Notes: generated from the sequence alone by a model not told the origin. Counted from the stretch's first letter, positions 31,738 to 44,159 are shown. The stretch: 64,000 nucleotides of DNA from Vishniacozyma victoriae (GCA_017654735.1 JADPYG010000089.1:134001-198000); one strand, 5' to 3'. Translations and numbers: made by a program.

Positions 31738-33576
31738 CGTGAGAGGACGGCGGCTACAGGGGTGATATACTAATTCAATGACATGCTCTGGGACATTGGG
31801 TTCGAGACTGGAGTTGACAATGGAAAAATACGAGAGTGGAACCCAAATGTGGAGGTAACTGCATGCGGCAAAGCAGACGCCGCAGAACCAGGGTTCTCGG
31901 AAGTACGTAATGCCATTTCCACCGAAGGTCTAAAGTGGTCTTCAAAGTGGAGGTCGAGCGTGTGTCCACGACAGGCATTCTACATATTTGGTTCAGCCGA
32001 AAGTAGTTATCGTACTCTGACTACACCTGATACCGCACATGCATACGGTCTCAGATGCTCACCGTTCCTACCACCATTAATTAGCCCTCTTGATGATCAG
32101 ATCACAACTGTTCTGGATCTCGTGGGTGGTAACTTCCTAACTTTATGACTGCGCTCTCGCACCTATGATAGCACTCGAAATTCGTATGTTCACTACAATC
32201 GTCAATCACTTTGTTGCTCAACAACGCGATAACTTGATTACACCACTACACTCTACCAGTGGGCCATCATGCGTGTGAGATTTATTGTAGAATGTTTGTA
32301 TGTGGTATGCCTGTTGTACTACGATATTGACCTAATGAGTCTAAAGGTTGACGATTTACTACATTATGTCCAGGACCCCTGTATGCCGGTATTCAAAGCC
32401 TAGCGAATCGTATTGTCTGGAAAGGTTATAACGTCTGTTTACAAATTTGCAGAGCAAGACGAAATTACATCCCCATCTTAGACCGGAGAAGGCAGATGCA
32501 TGGATTGCTTTTGAAACCTGGCCATGAATGGCAGCATCTTCGAAGCAGGTATGTTTTAGGTACTGCTGGATATGATACGAACACGTCGCATCTGTAATAT
32601 CAGCTCATATTCCCGCTCAGTGGACCCTTGCGAGCCTCTCAAATGAATTGACGATCCCAGCCCATTCCCTATATCCATCCCATCCGCAGTTTCTTTTGTA
32701 CTATAGCCATCAATCCTCGCCCAGATGTGTGTATAAACTCCATAAATCTCTGAAGCAGGGCTTTATCGATGGCCCACCCGTTTCCGGATGTGCGTATAAG
32801 TCTGAGTTCCTCCCTCTTCCGTTGATCTCTAGAAAGAGAGATATGGCCAAAACTCCGACTAGTAAATTCCATTTGTTCGTCCGGACCTTTGCCTCCTTAT
32901 CCTTGATCTCAAGACGAGGAGGTCTATTTCCAGATGTGCCCCTCCATTTGCATGAATGGGTGTTGTCCGTCATAAAAGCCTTTTACACCCAACATCCATA
33001 GCTCTAGAAGTGGGAGATCGTGTTGACGGTCTTTGGATGGGATGGGAGGGGGTGAAGGGCTCACACCTTTTACTAGAAGAACATCATTGCGGGACTTACT
33101 GCATTGTATTGGTCGCAATAGGGGCTGGCTACTGAGACCTTAATAAGAAGGAACCAGTCTGTGAATCGATGCAGGTCAAGTTGCATGTGGATAGTCTCTC
33201 ACAGTGTTTCAGTCCAGGCACTGTCCCACGGTGATTCCACTTCTATTCTTACTCTCCCACGGTATACCAAAGTGGCGATTCCCCGGCAGCCGTAAACACC
33301 CTAACAGTACATACACGCTTGTTCCCCGATGCCCGGTTACGGTCATCACTCAGTGAAAATAAATATACGTCGTCTATATCATACATTTCATCAACACTCA
33401 TAATACATTCTGTTCAAGTTTTAGCAACTCTCAACTAGTTGTTCTTGATCATATCTACCCCACAAATACATACATACCCCACGGCACCCACCCTTCAAAT
33501 TTGATCTTACAAACGCCAAAGCCCGATCTCGATCTCAAACAACCTTCAATCCGACCACATTTCATCAGCACCGAAT
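31738..33576. other. 1.84-kb intergenic region, no gene recognised
   Basis: Lies between the divergent starts of the histidine kinase (minus) and SUR2 (plus), by far the longest gap in the housekeeping part of the window. Frames on both strands up to about 120 codons lack family marks or convincing splice structure. A motif like CCRGATGTGYGTATAA recurs loosely near 32722 and 32783. TATA-like AAATAAATATAC lies near 33357. It may hold a long regulated promoter, a 5' leader or a non-coding RNA; I cannot tell. Confidence 0.45.
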
Positions 33577-34674
33577 ATGTCCGCAATCCTATCCCTGCTA
33601 CCCCAGCAGGGATTCAACACATCTCTACTCGCCAACATGACGCCCACATCAACTCAACCTCCTTTCTACCATACCGACAACCCGCACCTACTCTCATGGA
33701 TCTCTGATCGTTACCTTGCACTGGCCGGTCCAGTCATTGGGTACTGGGTCTTGTCCATCATCTTTCACTTTATCGATACCGCCCAGCTACCTTATTTCGA
33801 GTCGAAAAAGATTCACGAAAGTCCAGAAGTTTTAGCGAGGAATAAAGCAACGGTCCTTCAAGTCGTACGAGCTGTTGCTGTTCAGCAAGTCCTGCAGACC
33901 ATCCTTGGATATGTATGGTTGGAGGATGATGCTACGATATATAAGCGGGAGGTCATGAAGGATCATCTGGGGGATATGGCTTCGATGGTACCTAATATTG
34001 CGAATTTGACGATTCTCGCTCTCGGACAGAGGACTGGAGAATCTGTATTGAAGTCTCATGGTCCGGATATCGTTAGGTGGATGTATTGGTGGGGAGTCCC
34101 TGCTTTGAGGATGTTATTCGCCTTGTGAGTCTACCCTATACCTTTAAGAGTACGACTAATGATAGCTTGATCATCGACGCATATCAGTATTGGGTCCACC
34201 GAGCATTCCACACCGTACCCTACCTCTACCGAAAAGTCCATTCAGTCCATCACAGGCTCTATGTCCCCTACGCCTTTGGAGCATTGTACAATCACCCAGT
34301 CGAAGGATTCGTTCTAGATTCAATGGGAACAGCAGTAGCACATGGATTAGCCGGATTATCGACCAGAGAGGCCATCTTCTTATTTACATTCTCATCAATC
34401 AAGACGGTCGATGATCATTGTGGGTATAGGCTATGGTGGGATCCGCTACAATTCTTGTTCCCTAACAATGCGGATTACCATGATATCCATCATCAGGCTT
34501 ATGGGATCAAGGCAAACTTTTCCCAGCCGTACTTGTAAGTCCACCAATCGCGCTAGCGATTTGTTGCAAAGCAACATGCTGATCAACAGTACCAACTGGG
34601 ATAAACTACTCGGTACCGAAATGACCCGAGCCCAGGCTTCAGCTAGAACACGTCGCGTGGAAAAGCTAGAGTAG
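33577..34674 (+). CDS. SUR2: Sphinganine C4-hydroxylase (fatty acid hydroxylase superfamily)
   Basis: Converts dihydrosphingosine to phytosphingosine in the ER membrane. Three exons: 33577 to about 34124 (stops in frame soon after the GTGAGT donor), a middle exon starting FIIDAYQYW, and a last exon FTNWDKLLGTEMTRAQASAR, TAG 34672-34674; about 335 residues. The three histidine boxes that hold the di-iron centre are present: HRAFH, HSVHHRLYVPYAFG, and HDIHHQ, with the family strings NHPVEGF and FTFSSIKTVDDHCGYRLWWDP. Hydrophobic segments lie near 45-65 and 135-180. The N-terminus MSAILSLLPQQGFNTSLLANM is lumenal or cytosolic and not a cleavable signal. The charged C-terminus ends VEKLE without an obvious KKxx motif. 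Confidence 0.92.
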
Positions 34675-35386
34675 TCGAGTTCAGAGTCAGTGTCAATGTT
34701 TCCATAACTGTGTTTTTAGACTGTATCACCACCATACCATTATCATCATTAATCGTCAACTTGACAACATCATAATGCAGACAATATCACCCTTGTTCTT
34801 ATCTCCATACTCAACAACAGTCCTTATCACTATAATTAACAAACATTCCTTTAGGTCAATCGCCCGATTCCGATTCCGAATCTCATCTCTGGTACATTCC
34901 CACCCTAATGATCAACAAGAATAAACAAAATGATTTACCGATCATCATCCCTCAAAAGCCCCATCATTCCAGTAGTAACAATTACCACCTTTCTCCTCCA
35001 CTGTACTAACCCCAAAGATCCTATCCCTTTCGAAATGTCCTTTGTCCCGTCCGCCCCGGATACGGTTCCCATTATCAAAGGATAGGAAATAGACGAGACA
35101 CTCTGTGGGTACGATCTGCAGGATCAGCGACTCTGATCTGCAGTGTACAGAGGATGGGTAGTTGTGTTTAAAGGAAGATGATGCGAGGGAGGGATTGGGT
35201 GAAAGGTGTGGTTTTCCTCTCGAGGGATGGGGGCAGAGGATAAAGCAGGACGTGAGTAAGGTGGGTAGTCTCTCTTCTCTTATACATACAACTAAACATT
35301 AGTCTATCCAATTGATAGCTAAAGCAACCGACGAACGACCAACTACAATTACAATTACACATTAGCAACTAAAGAAGTTAGATACA
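34675..35386. other. 712-bp intergenic region with a possible small ORF
   Basis: SUR2 3' flank and BTB-gene promoter (TATACATAC near 35281). It contains the 51-codon frame listed separately. No other feature recognised. Confidence 0.4.
34930..35085 (+). CDS. Possible micro-protein, 51 residues
   Basis: An ATG in a good context (ACAAAATG) opens MIYRSSSLKSPIIPVVTITT, then FLLHCTNPKDPIPFE and a Ser/Pro-rich end PSAPDTVPIIKG, TAG 35083-35085. It has a basic start, one short hydrophobic stretch and a polar tail, the outline of a small mitochondrial inner-membrane protein. No family recognised, and a frame this short can occur by chance. Confidence 0.3.
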   Translation: MIYRSSSLKSPIIPVVTITTFLLHCTNPKDPIPFEMSFVPSAPDTVPIIKG

Positions 35387-36772
35387 ATGGACAAAGATTC
35401 ACTACGATCCCCTATAATCCCCCAAACTCCCGCACCAGCCTACACCCCCTTACCCCATACTTCCTCAACCTATCACTCCGCACCATTGTTAAATGGTCGA
35501 ATGGGTGATATAGAGCTTGAAACGGTTGATGGGAAAAGGTTTTTGGTTCATAAGAGTGTATTGGAGGCGGAGACTGTTTTCTTTCATATCTAGTGAGTCA
35601 TTCTTCCTCTTCGCCCCTCTTCTTGCCTCCTCTTCCCTCTCCTTCCCTCCCCATTTGTCGTTCCGGCTACTTCTTTCTCTACCTCCGATCAGACTATGCC
35701 TACGTTCAAAGAAGAAATTAACAATAGCTACGGATTCGTCCCAGTATGGAGATTGAACGGAACAGCTCCGGCACCCTACCACACCTCAGTCCCAACTTCC
35801 ACTCTCCAACCTCAATCCTCGATCCCTCAACAAGGCCTAAACCTAAATCTAAATGCAAACTTCGGTGGCCTAGCCTCCCTTCGCAAGATCATCACCTCAA
35901 CCCTAGCCCCCGTCTCTGGCCCCTCCAGTTCGAGTTCAAGAAGTAATTCCCCTGCCCCTCCTCCATTTTCTGCCCATGGTGCTGTTCCCCCCCCTCCTAT
36001 GCCTATGGATAATAGTGGACCGAAAATGAATGATCCAGTTACAGCTCCTACTCCTACCGCATCACCTTTCACATGGCTCGTACCGGAATCATCAACCGTC
36101 TTATCTGCCTTCCTTACCTTAATCTACCCTCATGGCACCATCACCCCCGTAACGATGGATACAATCGATACAACCGGACGAGTCATCCGCGCTGCATTAG
36201 GATATCAATCCACCAAAGCTTTAACATTGGCCAGGGACCATTTATCAAGAAGAGATTGGTTAGAATCTCAACCATTAGAGGTTTACTCAATGGCTTGTTT
36301 CTTTAGCTTTTCGGATCTTGCGAAATTCTCTTCGGGGTTGGCTGTGAGAGTACCAATGGAAGAATGGCATAATCATAGGACTGTTATGGGGAGGACTGGG
36401 ATGGAGAAATTACATGAATTACATGATGTAAGGTTGGAGGGGTTGTTTGAGATTTTGGATAGGTCTTTGACCTTCGACGCGAGCGATGCGAGCGGCGAAG
36501 GTGCGAGCGATGCGAGTCCAGGAGTGAGTCTCGGAGTGGATGAAGGGATGTGTGGAGGAAGAGGACATACATGTGAAAACACCTCAAGAATGCGCCAAAT
36601 GTGGTCAATCAAAGTCGAAAACCTCAAAACCAACCTGGGGGCAGGTAGTGAGTTGTTAGAATTGCTCGAAGTGGATTTAAGGGGTGGATGGTGTGAGGGT
36701 TGTTTAGTCATGTTGGGACGGAATATACAATGGTGTATTGTTCAAGCTAGGGGGTTACCTCAGAGTATCTAA
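35387..36772 (+). CDS. BTB/POZ-like domain protein
   Basis: The first exon encodes GDIELETVDGKRFLVHKSVLEAETVFFHIY, the opening strand and first helix of a BTB fold. A 135-nt intron (35593-35727, donor GTGAGT, acceptor after AACAATAG) removes an apparent TAG stop and joins YGFVPVWRLNG. A Pro/Ser-rich insert (about 90 residues) splits the domain; it resumes with FTWLVPESSTVLSAFLTLIY and the helices TTGRVIRAALGYQS and LEVYSMACFFSFSDLAKFSS. A Gly/Asp/Ser-rich loop and a Cys-containing C-terminus (GMCGGRGHTCENT, WCEGCLVMLGR) follow. About 420 residues. Such split BTB proteins are common in Tremellomycetes; function unknown, possibly a cullin-3 adaptor. Moderate confidence because of the unusual intron. 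Confidence 0.6.
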
Positions 36773-37177
36773 GCCTCCGACGCCGGAAGGCGGGGGCTAG
36801 AGGGTGGAGGGTGGAGTTTTGAGAAGGTGTTGAGCTAGGGAGGGGAGGAAGAAGATGGACTGCATTGATTGTATAAATACACGAAATTACGAAATGCATG
36901 AAGACTGTATCAAATAGCCACTCATGTCCCTCTTTCTCGAGAGACTACTTTCGACCTTCACCTATAGAAAGCAATGAGAAATCTAATGAATGCATTTGAA
37001 TGACAACATTTTGAGGAACTTCTACTTCGACATGACATGATTTACTATAAACATCATCTCCCTTTCCGTTTTCCTTCTACTGTACCTTCCACCTGCAACC
37101 CCTAGGCGGCAATCATCACCTCTCCGCTTTCAGTCACCCTTTAATGTACTTCTCAAGCACCCCACTGGCAGACGTGC
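36773..37177. other. 405-bp convergent 3' region
   Basis: Between the stops of the BTB gene (plus) and SPT7 (minus). A GC-rich inverted repeat just after the BTB stop (CCTCCGACGCCGGAAGGCGG, about 36772-36791) may fold. Nothing else recognised. Confidence 0.4.
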
Positions 37178-40100
37178 CTACTCCTCTTCGCCATCTGCAT
37201 CTTCCTCACTCCCCGTGACGACTCCATTTGCACTTCCATTGGTACTTCCATTGACACCGTTCATGTGGTTATACCCATTCCCATTTGCTTGAGAGTGATT
37301 AGCTCTCATGGCTATATAAGCCTTTTTCTCGGCCGCCCTCCTCTCTCGTTCTTCTTTAGATGGTCGGACTGCTGTCAGCCAAAACTCTTAGAGTGTCTTG
37401 AACACGCTTAGTGCAAGAGGGAAGAGGGGAAACTTACTCCAATTACCTTTCCCAGGTCCCGGAACACTATTCATCAGCTAGCCCCAATACATCATAAAGA
37501 GGCACATACACAACTTTAGCAACCTTTTTCTTCCTCTCCACCTCTACTTTCTTCTTGGGAAGGGGTGGAGCTTTTATGACAATCTGACCCAGACTACCAA
37601 TTTGGGAATGTGAATGATCGAATCCTTCATCTTGGAATCCTTGACCTGCTTCCTGGCGGGCATTGAAGAAAGCATGGAATAGGTTTGGGAGTTGATTTTG
37701 CCATGATGAATTGGTGAGTGGGAGGAAGGGGCGTGGAGGGGGATATTCGGGTCCTTCTTCTTTTCGACTGATTATTAGCGTTTTCTCCACCGAAGGTGAA
37801 GGTGTACATACCCATGGATCTGTTCCTGCCGTTTCTTCCGACCGTAAAAGATAGAGGTGGGGACCGATAACGAATCCATCCCATGTTCCCTTGCTATACC
37901 CAAATCTCTTAATCCTAGGAAATCCTCTCCTAGCTCATCTGCGAAGTTTCCACTTTGCCGTCAGCATCTCTTTATCAGAGAGAAGGGAGGGACTTACTCG
38001 AGCAACATTTCACCGTTATCTGCAAACATCATGTCGTCTTCTATCACCGGTGCAGTTGCCTAGATATCAGCTTCTTGTTGCAAGACAAGGTATGAGGAGA
38101 GGTAAGCAAAAGGTGGATTCCGGCAATGACAGGAGAGGAGTGGCGGTCATGACTCACAATATCTTTATAAGCCTGTCCCATCTTTTTATCCATATCAACC
38201 AATTTAATCCCTTCTTTCTCAATATCATCCTTGATATGTGATTCAATATCGCTAGGGGCGAGTCCTCCATTTTCGTACAACGCGTGAAGGATCATTTCCT
38301 GGAAATCAGCAGAGCGCTCTTTGATGACTTATCAAGATCAGGAAGACGGGGAAGTGAAGATGCACATACCTCTGAAGACATCTTATGCGAGAAACCGTCG
38401 ATCAGGAGGCGGAAGGTTTTGCCTAGATTTGATAATCTCTCGACCACCATCCTTGACAGTAGGTCCATAGCACCCTGATCCGCACCTATCATTAGCTCTC
38501 CCCACTGTATAAGCAAGGTGGACTAACCATCAAACCCAGCTTGAGCAAGGACACTGGCAGTTGCACCCCTAGTCACCAACGCAGCTTCTTCCTCCCCTAC
38601 TTCCCCACCCATTCTCATCCTCTTTTTTGATTCTACCCTTTCTTCCTTCCGACGCCTCTTTCTCTCCTTGCTTTGTTCCAGTGTTCTCCTCCGTTCTTCT
38701 TTTTCGATATGCGGACGAGGGATGGGTAGAGGTAAACCCTCGTTTTCTGCTTTTTGCCAATCTTGGATCTGGTGGACCTTTTTCCGGATAGAATTCAAGG
38801 TATCGACATTCTTGTGGATCTTTGTAGTTAGATTGACCGGTTTTGGATGGAGGATCGGTTCGGATTTCGGTAAAGTGGTCATGGAGAGAGGTTCATCGAC
38901 TAGTGTAGCCGATGAGTCTGTGAAACAGTTGTTATCCGACATTGGGGTGATTTTCCGCCGTTTTCGACTTCTCAGCGAGCGACTCTTTGGAGCAGTTTGT
39001 TGAGGGACCATGGTAGGTACAACAGGTAGTCCAGAGACGTATGCCTCATCTTTACTTAGGAATCCATACCATGATCCTTCGAGTTTCCTATCTTCCTCGA
39101 CTCCTTCCAGATCAGGGAACCATGCCGGAGGTTGATGGTGAAGAAGCATATCTTTTGCTTTTCCTTTATCGGAGAATGAAGGCCCAGGGTCTTTCAGAGA
39201 TAGGGATTGATAGTAGACCATCGAATGAGGTGTGCGTGTCATTATGGGGATATTATCGAAAGTCGTCTGGAGCTTGGGGCGAAAAGGAGGAGGCTGACAT
39301 TAGCTCATTCCGCATTGAGAAAGGGGAAAGGGTACGTACACTTGGTCTCGAGCTGGAAGCTTGCCCGTTCTGTCGGGCGTGACCGTTTGCGGCGACACTT
39401 TGATCTTGACTGGCACTACGTCCTACTCGGGCTATTTATCAGCTTTGTCCATTTGTATTTCACCTCGTCGCCCTCTCTCGTTCGAAGACGGGACCAGCAC
39501 TTACACTCTTGCAGTTGATTTCCGTCCGCGAGTTTGTCCTCGTCCATTTTCACCCCTTTTCGAAAATCCACATTCTCGCCTTCAGCTTCTCCAGCGGCAT
39601 CATCACTTTCCCCAGCTGCGTCCTCTTCTCCCATCCCATTTCCATTGGCGGTACTAGCATGCGTAGCTGGTCTTTTGAGATCCCCGTTCCTGGCGGATGT
39701 ACTAGGTGCGATACTGGTATGTCGGGAAGGGAGGTGTTTGAGGATGTTGGTGGCTGATCGATCGTTCTTTTCGGCTAGGAACGTTAGGTGATGATCGGCT
39801 TTTTGCTTCATTAATCTAGCTGCTGCTCGGAGGTGGTGCGTCTACCTGTTAGCTCATCACTGGTGAAGAGATTATGGACATACCTCTTGGGAATTGTAGT
39901 ACAGACAATTATCCCAGATCAAGTCGAGATCAGTAACAAAGTCCGCTTTCGTCTTGTATCGACCACTCTTGACGTTCCGGAGCATAGTGGACAAGTCCAT
40001 GGGTTTGGTAATGACTACTGTTCAGCTCTTTGAATTCAAGAGGAAGGGATGCGGCTCACCCTCATAGTAATTAGGAGCTTCACGCTTGGAAACTGGTTTT

Positions 40101-40497
40101 TGAAATGCTTGCGATTCAGGCTAACATCAGCTCGTGTGCTAGCTCGCGCGAGGTATACACACAGTCGATTTGAGCTCATTCAAGATCTTCTCCAGATTCT
40201 CATTGAATGCTTCACTTGATTTCGCTTGGGACTGTTGATGTAATGTATAGTATAGTAGGAGAGGGAGGTGGAAAGTAAAGAAAGTCACGGGTCAGCGCGC
40301 CAGTTACTAAAATGGTAGGATACTTACTTTACCAGCTTGAACATCGACTAGGAGTTGTTGGAATGATGGATCTGAGAGGTCTGGAGCGTCGGGGATAGCT
40401 TCGAGGTACCCTAGGAGATACTATAATGGGTGGATGCATCAGTTTGATTGTCCCATGTTGAATTGAATAGAAGGGGTAATGTGGGACATACCTTCAT
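37178..40497 (-). CDS. SPT7: SAGA complex subunit Spt7 (bromodomain plus histone fold)
   Basis: Spt7 scaffolds the SAGA acetyltransferase complex. Exon 1 is only MK; after an intron comes [21 protein letters not shown] bromodomain in the N-terminal third is clear: [37 protein letters not shown] and LYYNS, with the acetyl-lysine-binding N in the last string. Acidic and basic linkers follow ([25 protein letters not shown]). The C-terminal histone fold that pairs with a TAF10-type partner is seen in [33 protein letters not shown] and [16 protein letters not shown], then [15 protein letters not shown]. The protein ends in an Asn/Gly repeat ([16 protein letters not shown]) and [14 protein letters not shown] 37178-37180. 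About ten short introns. Diverges from TFC1. Confidence 0.85.
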
Positions 40498-40780
40498 TGT
40501 TAAAGTGCTTATTAGATATCGATGTATTCACTTTCCGAGCGCACCATTGGTATATGTCGATAGCCTAGATTCGTAGCTACTCAGTGGTATGTAGTTTATG
40601 AGTGGATGGATAGATTTGGTAGAGTATAGTGGAGTCTGAAAGGGAGGTGTAAGGTAGTATAGTGAGTATTGGTCGAGTTGTTTCAATGGTGGAGGTCGTC
40701 CACAAAACAAAGTATAGCAGATAGGTTTCACTTGTATTTATCTACATCATCCACCGCTACAAGTCGCTATCACACACAGC
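40498..40780. promoter_or_regulatory. Divergent promoter SPT7 - TFC1
   Basis: 283 bp between the two ATGs, with no other gene. The SPT7 side has AATACATCGATATC; the TFC1 side has TATTTATCTACATCATCC about 45 bp before the ATG. Confidence 0.55.
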
Positions 40781-42762
40781 ATGTCCGCCACAGGGCCAGT
40801 AGAGGAGATGCAGGATGATACTCATGGGAATGAAGCCTCAGAACAACCCACTGCTGGACCATCACGATCACCTGTCCAAACCCTGGAACACCACCTCCCG
40901 CAAAATCCGGCTGAACGCCCAGGTCCATCTCGTCCTCGAAAACAACCAGGCTTAGCCACCCATCGCCATCTCCCCAAAACAGCTTATGGATCAATAGAAT
41001 ATCCAGGTCCCATATCCCACGCTGCCGCTATAACGGATACGACAAGCCAGGAAGAAATTGATACTTGCTTCAATACCTCTTCTGGAACGAATGCGTTGTT
41101 GGAGGTACACTATCGGAAAGATAAGATGGGAGCTCCTGTTCGTGGGTATCGTGTTGCTAGTCAGAAGTTATTGGTGAAGGTGGTCAAGAGGCGGAGGAAG
41201 GATGGGCAGGGTGGGGTATTTACGACGGAGGTGGTCGGGCCTGTTAACCATACCGTCAGATTTAGGTGTGAGTGGCTCTTTCGTTCTCAATTTCGAGTGG
41301 ATCTGGTAGGGATGGTGCTTATGATAGCTATGGCCGACTTTCACTACACGCCAAATCCAGATGGCCCAACGCAACAACTCCTTACCACTCTCAAGAATCT
41401 AGATTGTACGTCCTGCCCTCCTTCGACTGCTGATATCAGACGATACGATCTTAGATTACCAGTTCCCCGAATTGAATGAGACCTTCACAATCCCAGCCTC
41501 TCCATCCTTCAACCAAGATCCCGAACTCTCTCACCACTCTCTCCTTGACCTGCAGCCCCTCCCTCAATTCTCCGATAGAAGGTTACCCCTGGTTTACAAC
41601 TTTAAGCTATCTCAAGCTACCGCTCTTACCGATCATCAAGATCCGATCACTGGGGAAGTGAGGCAGAGGTATTATAATACTGCTCGACATATTGGATTCA
41701 GTCCGATCACGGTGGGACATATGAATCCCAATATCCCTATGGAACCAGAGGCGAAAGTCAGGGCTAGAATGCCGAAATTGAACCAGGCCATATTGGAGAA
41801 GATGAGAAATGTGAGTGGCTCGCGAGTGAGAAGACGGGGCTGATGGGCAGTTGTTTGAGGAAAGACCAATTTGGATGCGCCAAGGTCTCCTAGCCCAGTT
41901 CACCCCAGAGGAAGCAAAGATCATTGTAGAGTAAGCCTCTTCTTCCGGTTCTTGGAAATCAAGCTGATGACAGTGCCAAATCTTACATCCCAGCAATCGC
42001 ATACATGTTCGGAGCAGGACCGTACTGGAAATGTTATGCTCGCTTAGGATTCGATCCTCGCCAAAGTCCAGAATATAGGATGTACGTCTCTCCCACTCAT
42101 CATTTCTAGACTGGGGCTGATGATAGATACCAAAGAACGTACTTCTATATTCAGGTAGCAAGGAATAAAGCACCCGTGTTCGCGACGCCAGAACCTGGTG
42201 AGGAGGAGGATGAACCTGTCATTGACAAGACCTCTCATGAGGCTTGGGGGGCGGAACAGAGGAAATTGATTGTAGAGGGAAAAAGGCCAGAATTTGATCA
42301 TTCGTGTGTTCCTTTTCTTTCAACCCTCTGACAAGATGGATTGAGGTGGCTGATCATTAGTCGAGATCATGTCTTTGATGGCAAGATTCTTAATAGGGAT
42401 AAACCGGATTATCAACTATGTGACATCGAAGATTCCCTCATCAAGCGATATATCTACGACGATAGGTTGATACATGATCATTGTGATGTAAGTACCTCAG
42501 CCCAACTGACGACTGATACCAGGCTCGATCAGGATGGTACAAACCAGCAGCATACGACATTATTCGAGAAATGATCAAGATCAAATACGTCCATGTTAGG
42601 GATAACAATGAACCAGCACCGGATAGTATATGTTATGATTTGATGCAGGCGATTGAGGACAGTGTGGTGTCGGCCGAAGACGCCGAGGCGGACGAGGTGA
42701 GTTCGTGTGGATTGGCTGCTGTCGTTGCTTACATGTAGGCTGGAGATGTGGAAATGGCGTAA
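40781..42762 (+). CDS. TFC1: RNA polymerase III factor TFIIIC subunit (Tfc1/Sfc1/GTF3C5)
   Basis: A subunit of TFIIIC's tauA lobe, which recognises the tRNA-gene A box and recruits TFIIIB. The first exon has the family opening YGSIEYPGPISHAAAIT, LLEVHYRKDKMGAPVRGYRV and LLVKVVKRRRKDGQGG with VVGPVNHTVRFR, the triple-barrel region that pairs with Tfc7. After introns come SMADFHYTPNP, the winged-helix DNA-binding part RPIWMRQGLLAQFTPEEAKI, AYMFGAGPYWKCYARLGFDP, and QRTYFYIQ. The tail is acidic (EDSVVSAEDAEADE) and ends AGDVEMA, TAA 42760-42762. About seven short introns, about 530 residues. The family match is strong; symbol by yeast usage. Confidence 0.85.
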
Positions 42763-43044
42763 AGCTATCGCAGGGTGCAATATCGAATTGCGCTCTATAT
42801 TCCTACACCTCTGCACCGTATGCAGATATCGCCAAGACATGCGAGATGCCGCGAAGGATTCCAGCTCTCGGAGGGGTGCAGTGATTGATTGTCTGATATT
42901 TATTGATGATGCGAAAATCACATCTATCGTGTATATATACATGCGTGTATGCCTAGAATGCAGAATCGATACAAGAAAAGAGTGGTGGGACAATACAAAT
43001 CATTTACGTCTGCGCCTGCGCCAACGCCTTGAGACATTTTAGAC

Positions 43045-43676
43045 CTAATCGTCCATGGAAGCGCCGATAATGACACAGAAGGTGATCAACAACCCAAAGG
43101 CAGCGATAGGGGCAAAGATTGCACACAAGACCATTGCAATCTCACGCCACATTCCTATTTATTAGGTACTGTTGTTTGCAGAAGAAGATGAAGGACTTAC
43201 GCTTGGCAGCATCTCCTGGGGCATCCGTTACAGTCACCTTCATCCTGGTTGGTGGTTGAGTGGCGAATCTAGCCCATGCCTCATCCATGAATCCAGACCA
43301 CTGATCGTCTTTCTGACCCTCAACTCCTACTTCCAGGTTGATCCGCTCGTCTGCGTATTCCTTGAGCTGGGGGAAAGCTCGCCTGACAATATCGATTGTT
43401 TCCTAGTCCATCAGTTCGAGTGGCGTGAAGTAAATGAGGGTGACCTACCTCGGTGTTCCTACCTAAGACACCTAGAACGTTTGTCCTCTTTCCTGGAACT
43501 GGCCATTGGGGAATGAAGGAGTATGTGATATTAGCCAAGCCGTTTGAGGATGATCCAGCGGTAGGAGGGTATGAAGGAGCTGGGCCATCGAGGGATCCTC
43601 GCCTGTCGCTCTTGACTAGGGAGTCGGTTTCGGTAGTATCGAATCCGGATCGAGAGTACTTGGGTAGGTCTGACAT
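43045..43676 (-). CDS. Small tail-anchored hypothetical protein
   Basis: Three exons. The N-terminus MSDLPKYSRSGFDTTETDSL is Ser/Thr/Pro-rich; the middle reads ITYSFIPQWPVPGKRTNVLG, then FPQLKEYADERINLEV, WSGFMDEAWARFATQPP and RMKVTVTDAPGDAAKRM. After the last intron a single hydrophobic helix (WREIAMVLCAIFAPIAAFG, continuing LLITFCVIIGAS) ends the protein with MDD, TAG 43045-43047. About 165 residues. One C-terminal membrane segment with a minimal tail suggests post-translational insertion as a tail-anchored protein. No family recognised; the clean splice joints make it a likely real gene. Confidence 0.6.
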
Positions 43677-44159
43677 GCTGTATGGGTTGCTTTGTTGATG
43701 GATTCGTTAGAAGTATATGTGGTCAAAGTGAGAAGTATGGATGCAATTCAAAGGCGTCTTGCTGGAATCTGTAATAAGGGGTAAATACTTGGAGCCACAG
43801 GGTAATATTCAGGGAAACAAGTAGAATGTAGGATCCACGTGACAGACATTGCGCGAATTGACACTGCATCACCGATATCCTAAGTTACCTTGGTATGTCT
43901 CATATATCGACGTTTATACCCGGCAGCAACGTTGCTGGACATCTGTAATTTAGAGCAGAATGAACGGAGCGCGACGATGATGGATATTCGAAGATGGGTT
44001 TGACGTTGTGCACCAGGAGGAGCATTAATAAGGCACAGAGCTGTGTCTACGCACACACACCTCTCCTTCGCCGGACCCCCGCCCCCTTCCATGGGCACTC
44101 TTCTCTCAACTTACTTGATCGCGCTCTCTAATCTTCATACCGTCTGCTCTTCTCACTAG
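43677..44159. other. 483-bp intergenic region
   Basis: Promoter of the small membrane protein (minus) and the old upstream region of F-box-like copy 1. It has TTAATAAGGCACAGAG near 44025, which resembles TTAAGGCACATAC upstream of F-box-like copy 3 (about 47977), so the copies still share some promoter sequence. Confidence 0.4.

Noticed and set aside
31783..32148. 121-codon plus-strand frame upstream of the histidine kinase
   Set aside because: Composition and lack of any domain or conserved string suggest chance; no nearby promoter marks.
36373..36711. Minus-strand frames of 74-112 codons
   Set aside because: Antisense shadows of the BTB gene's Asp/Ser-rich coding sequence.
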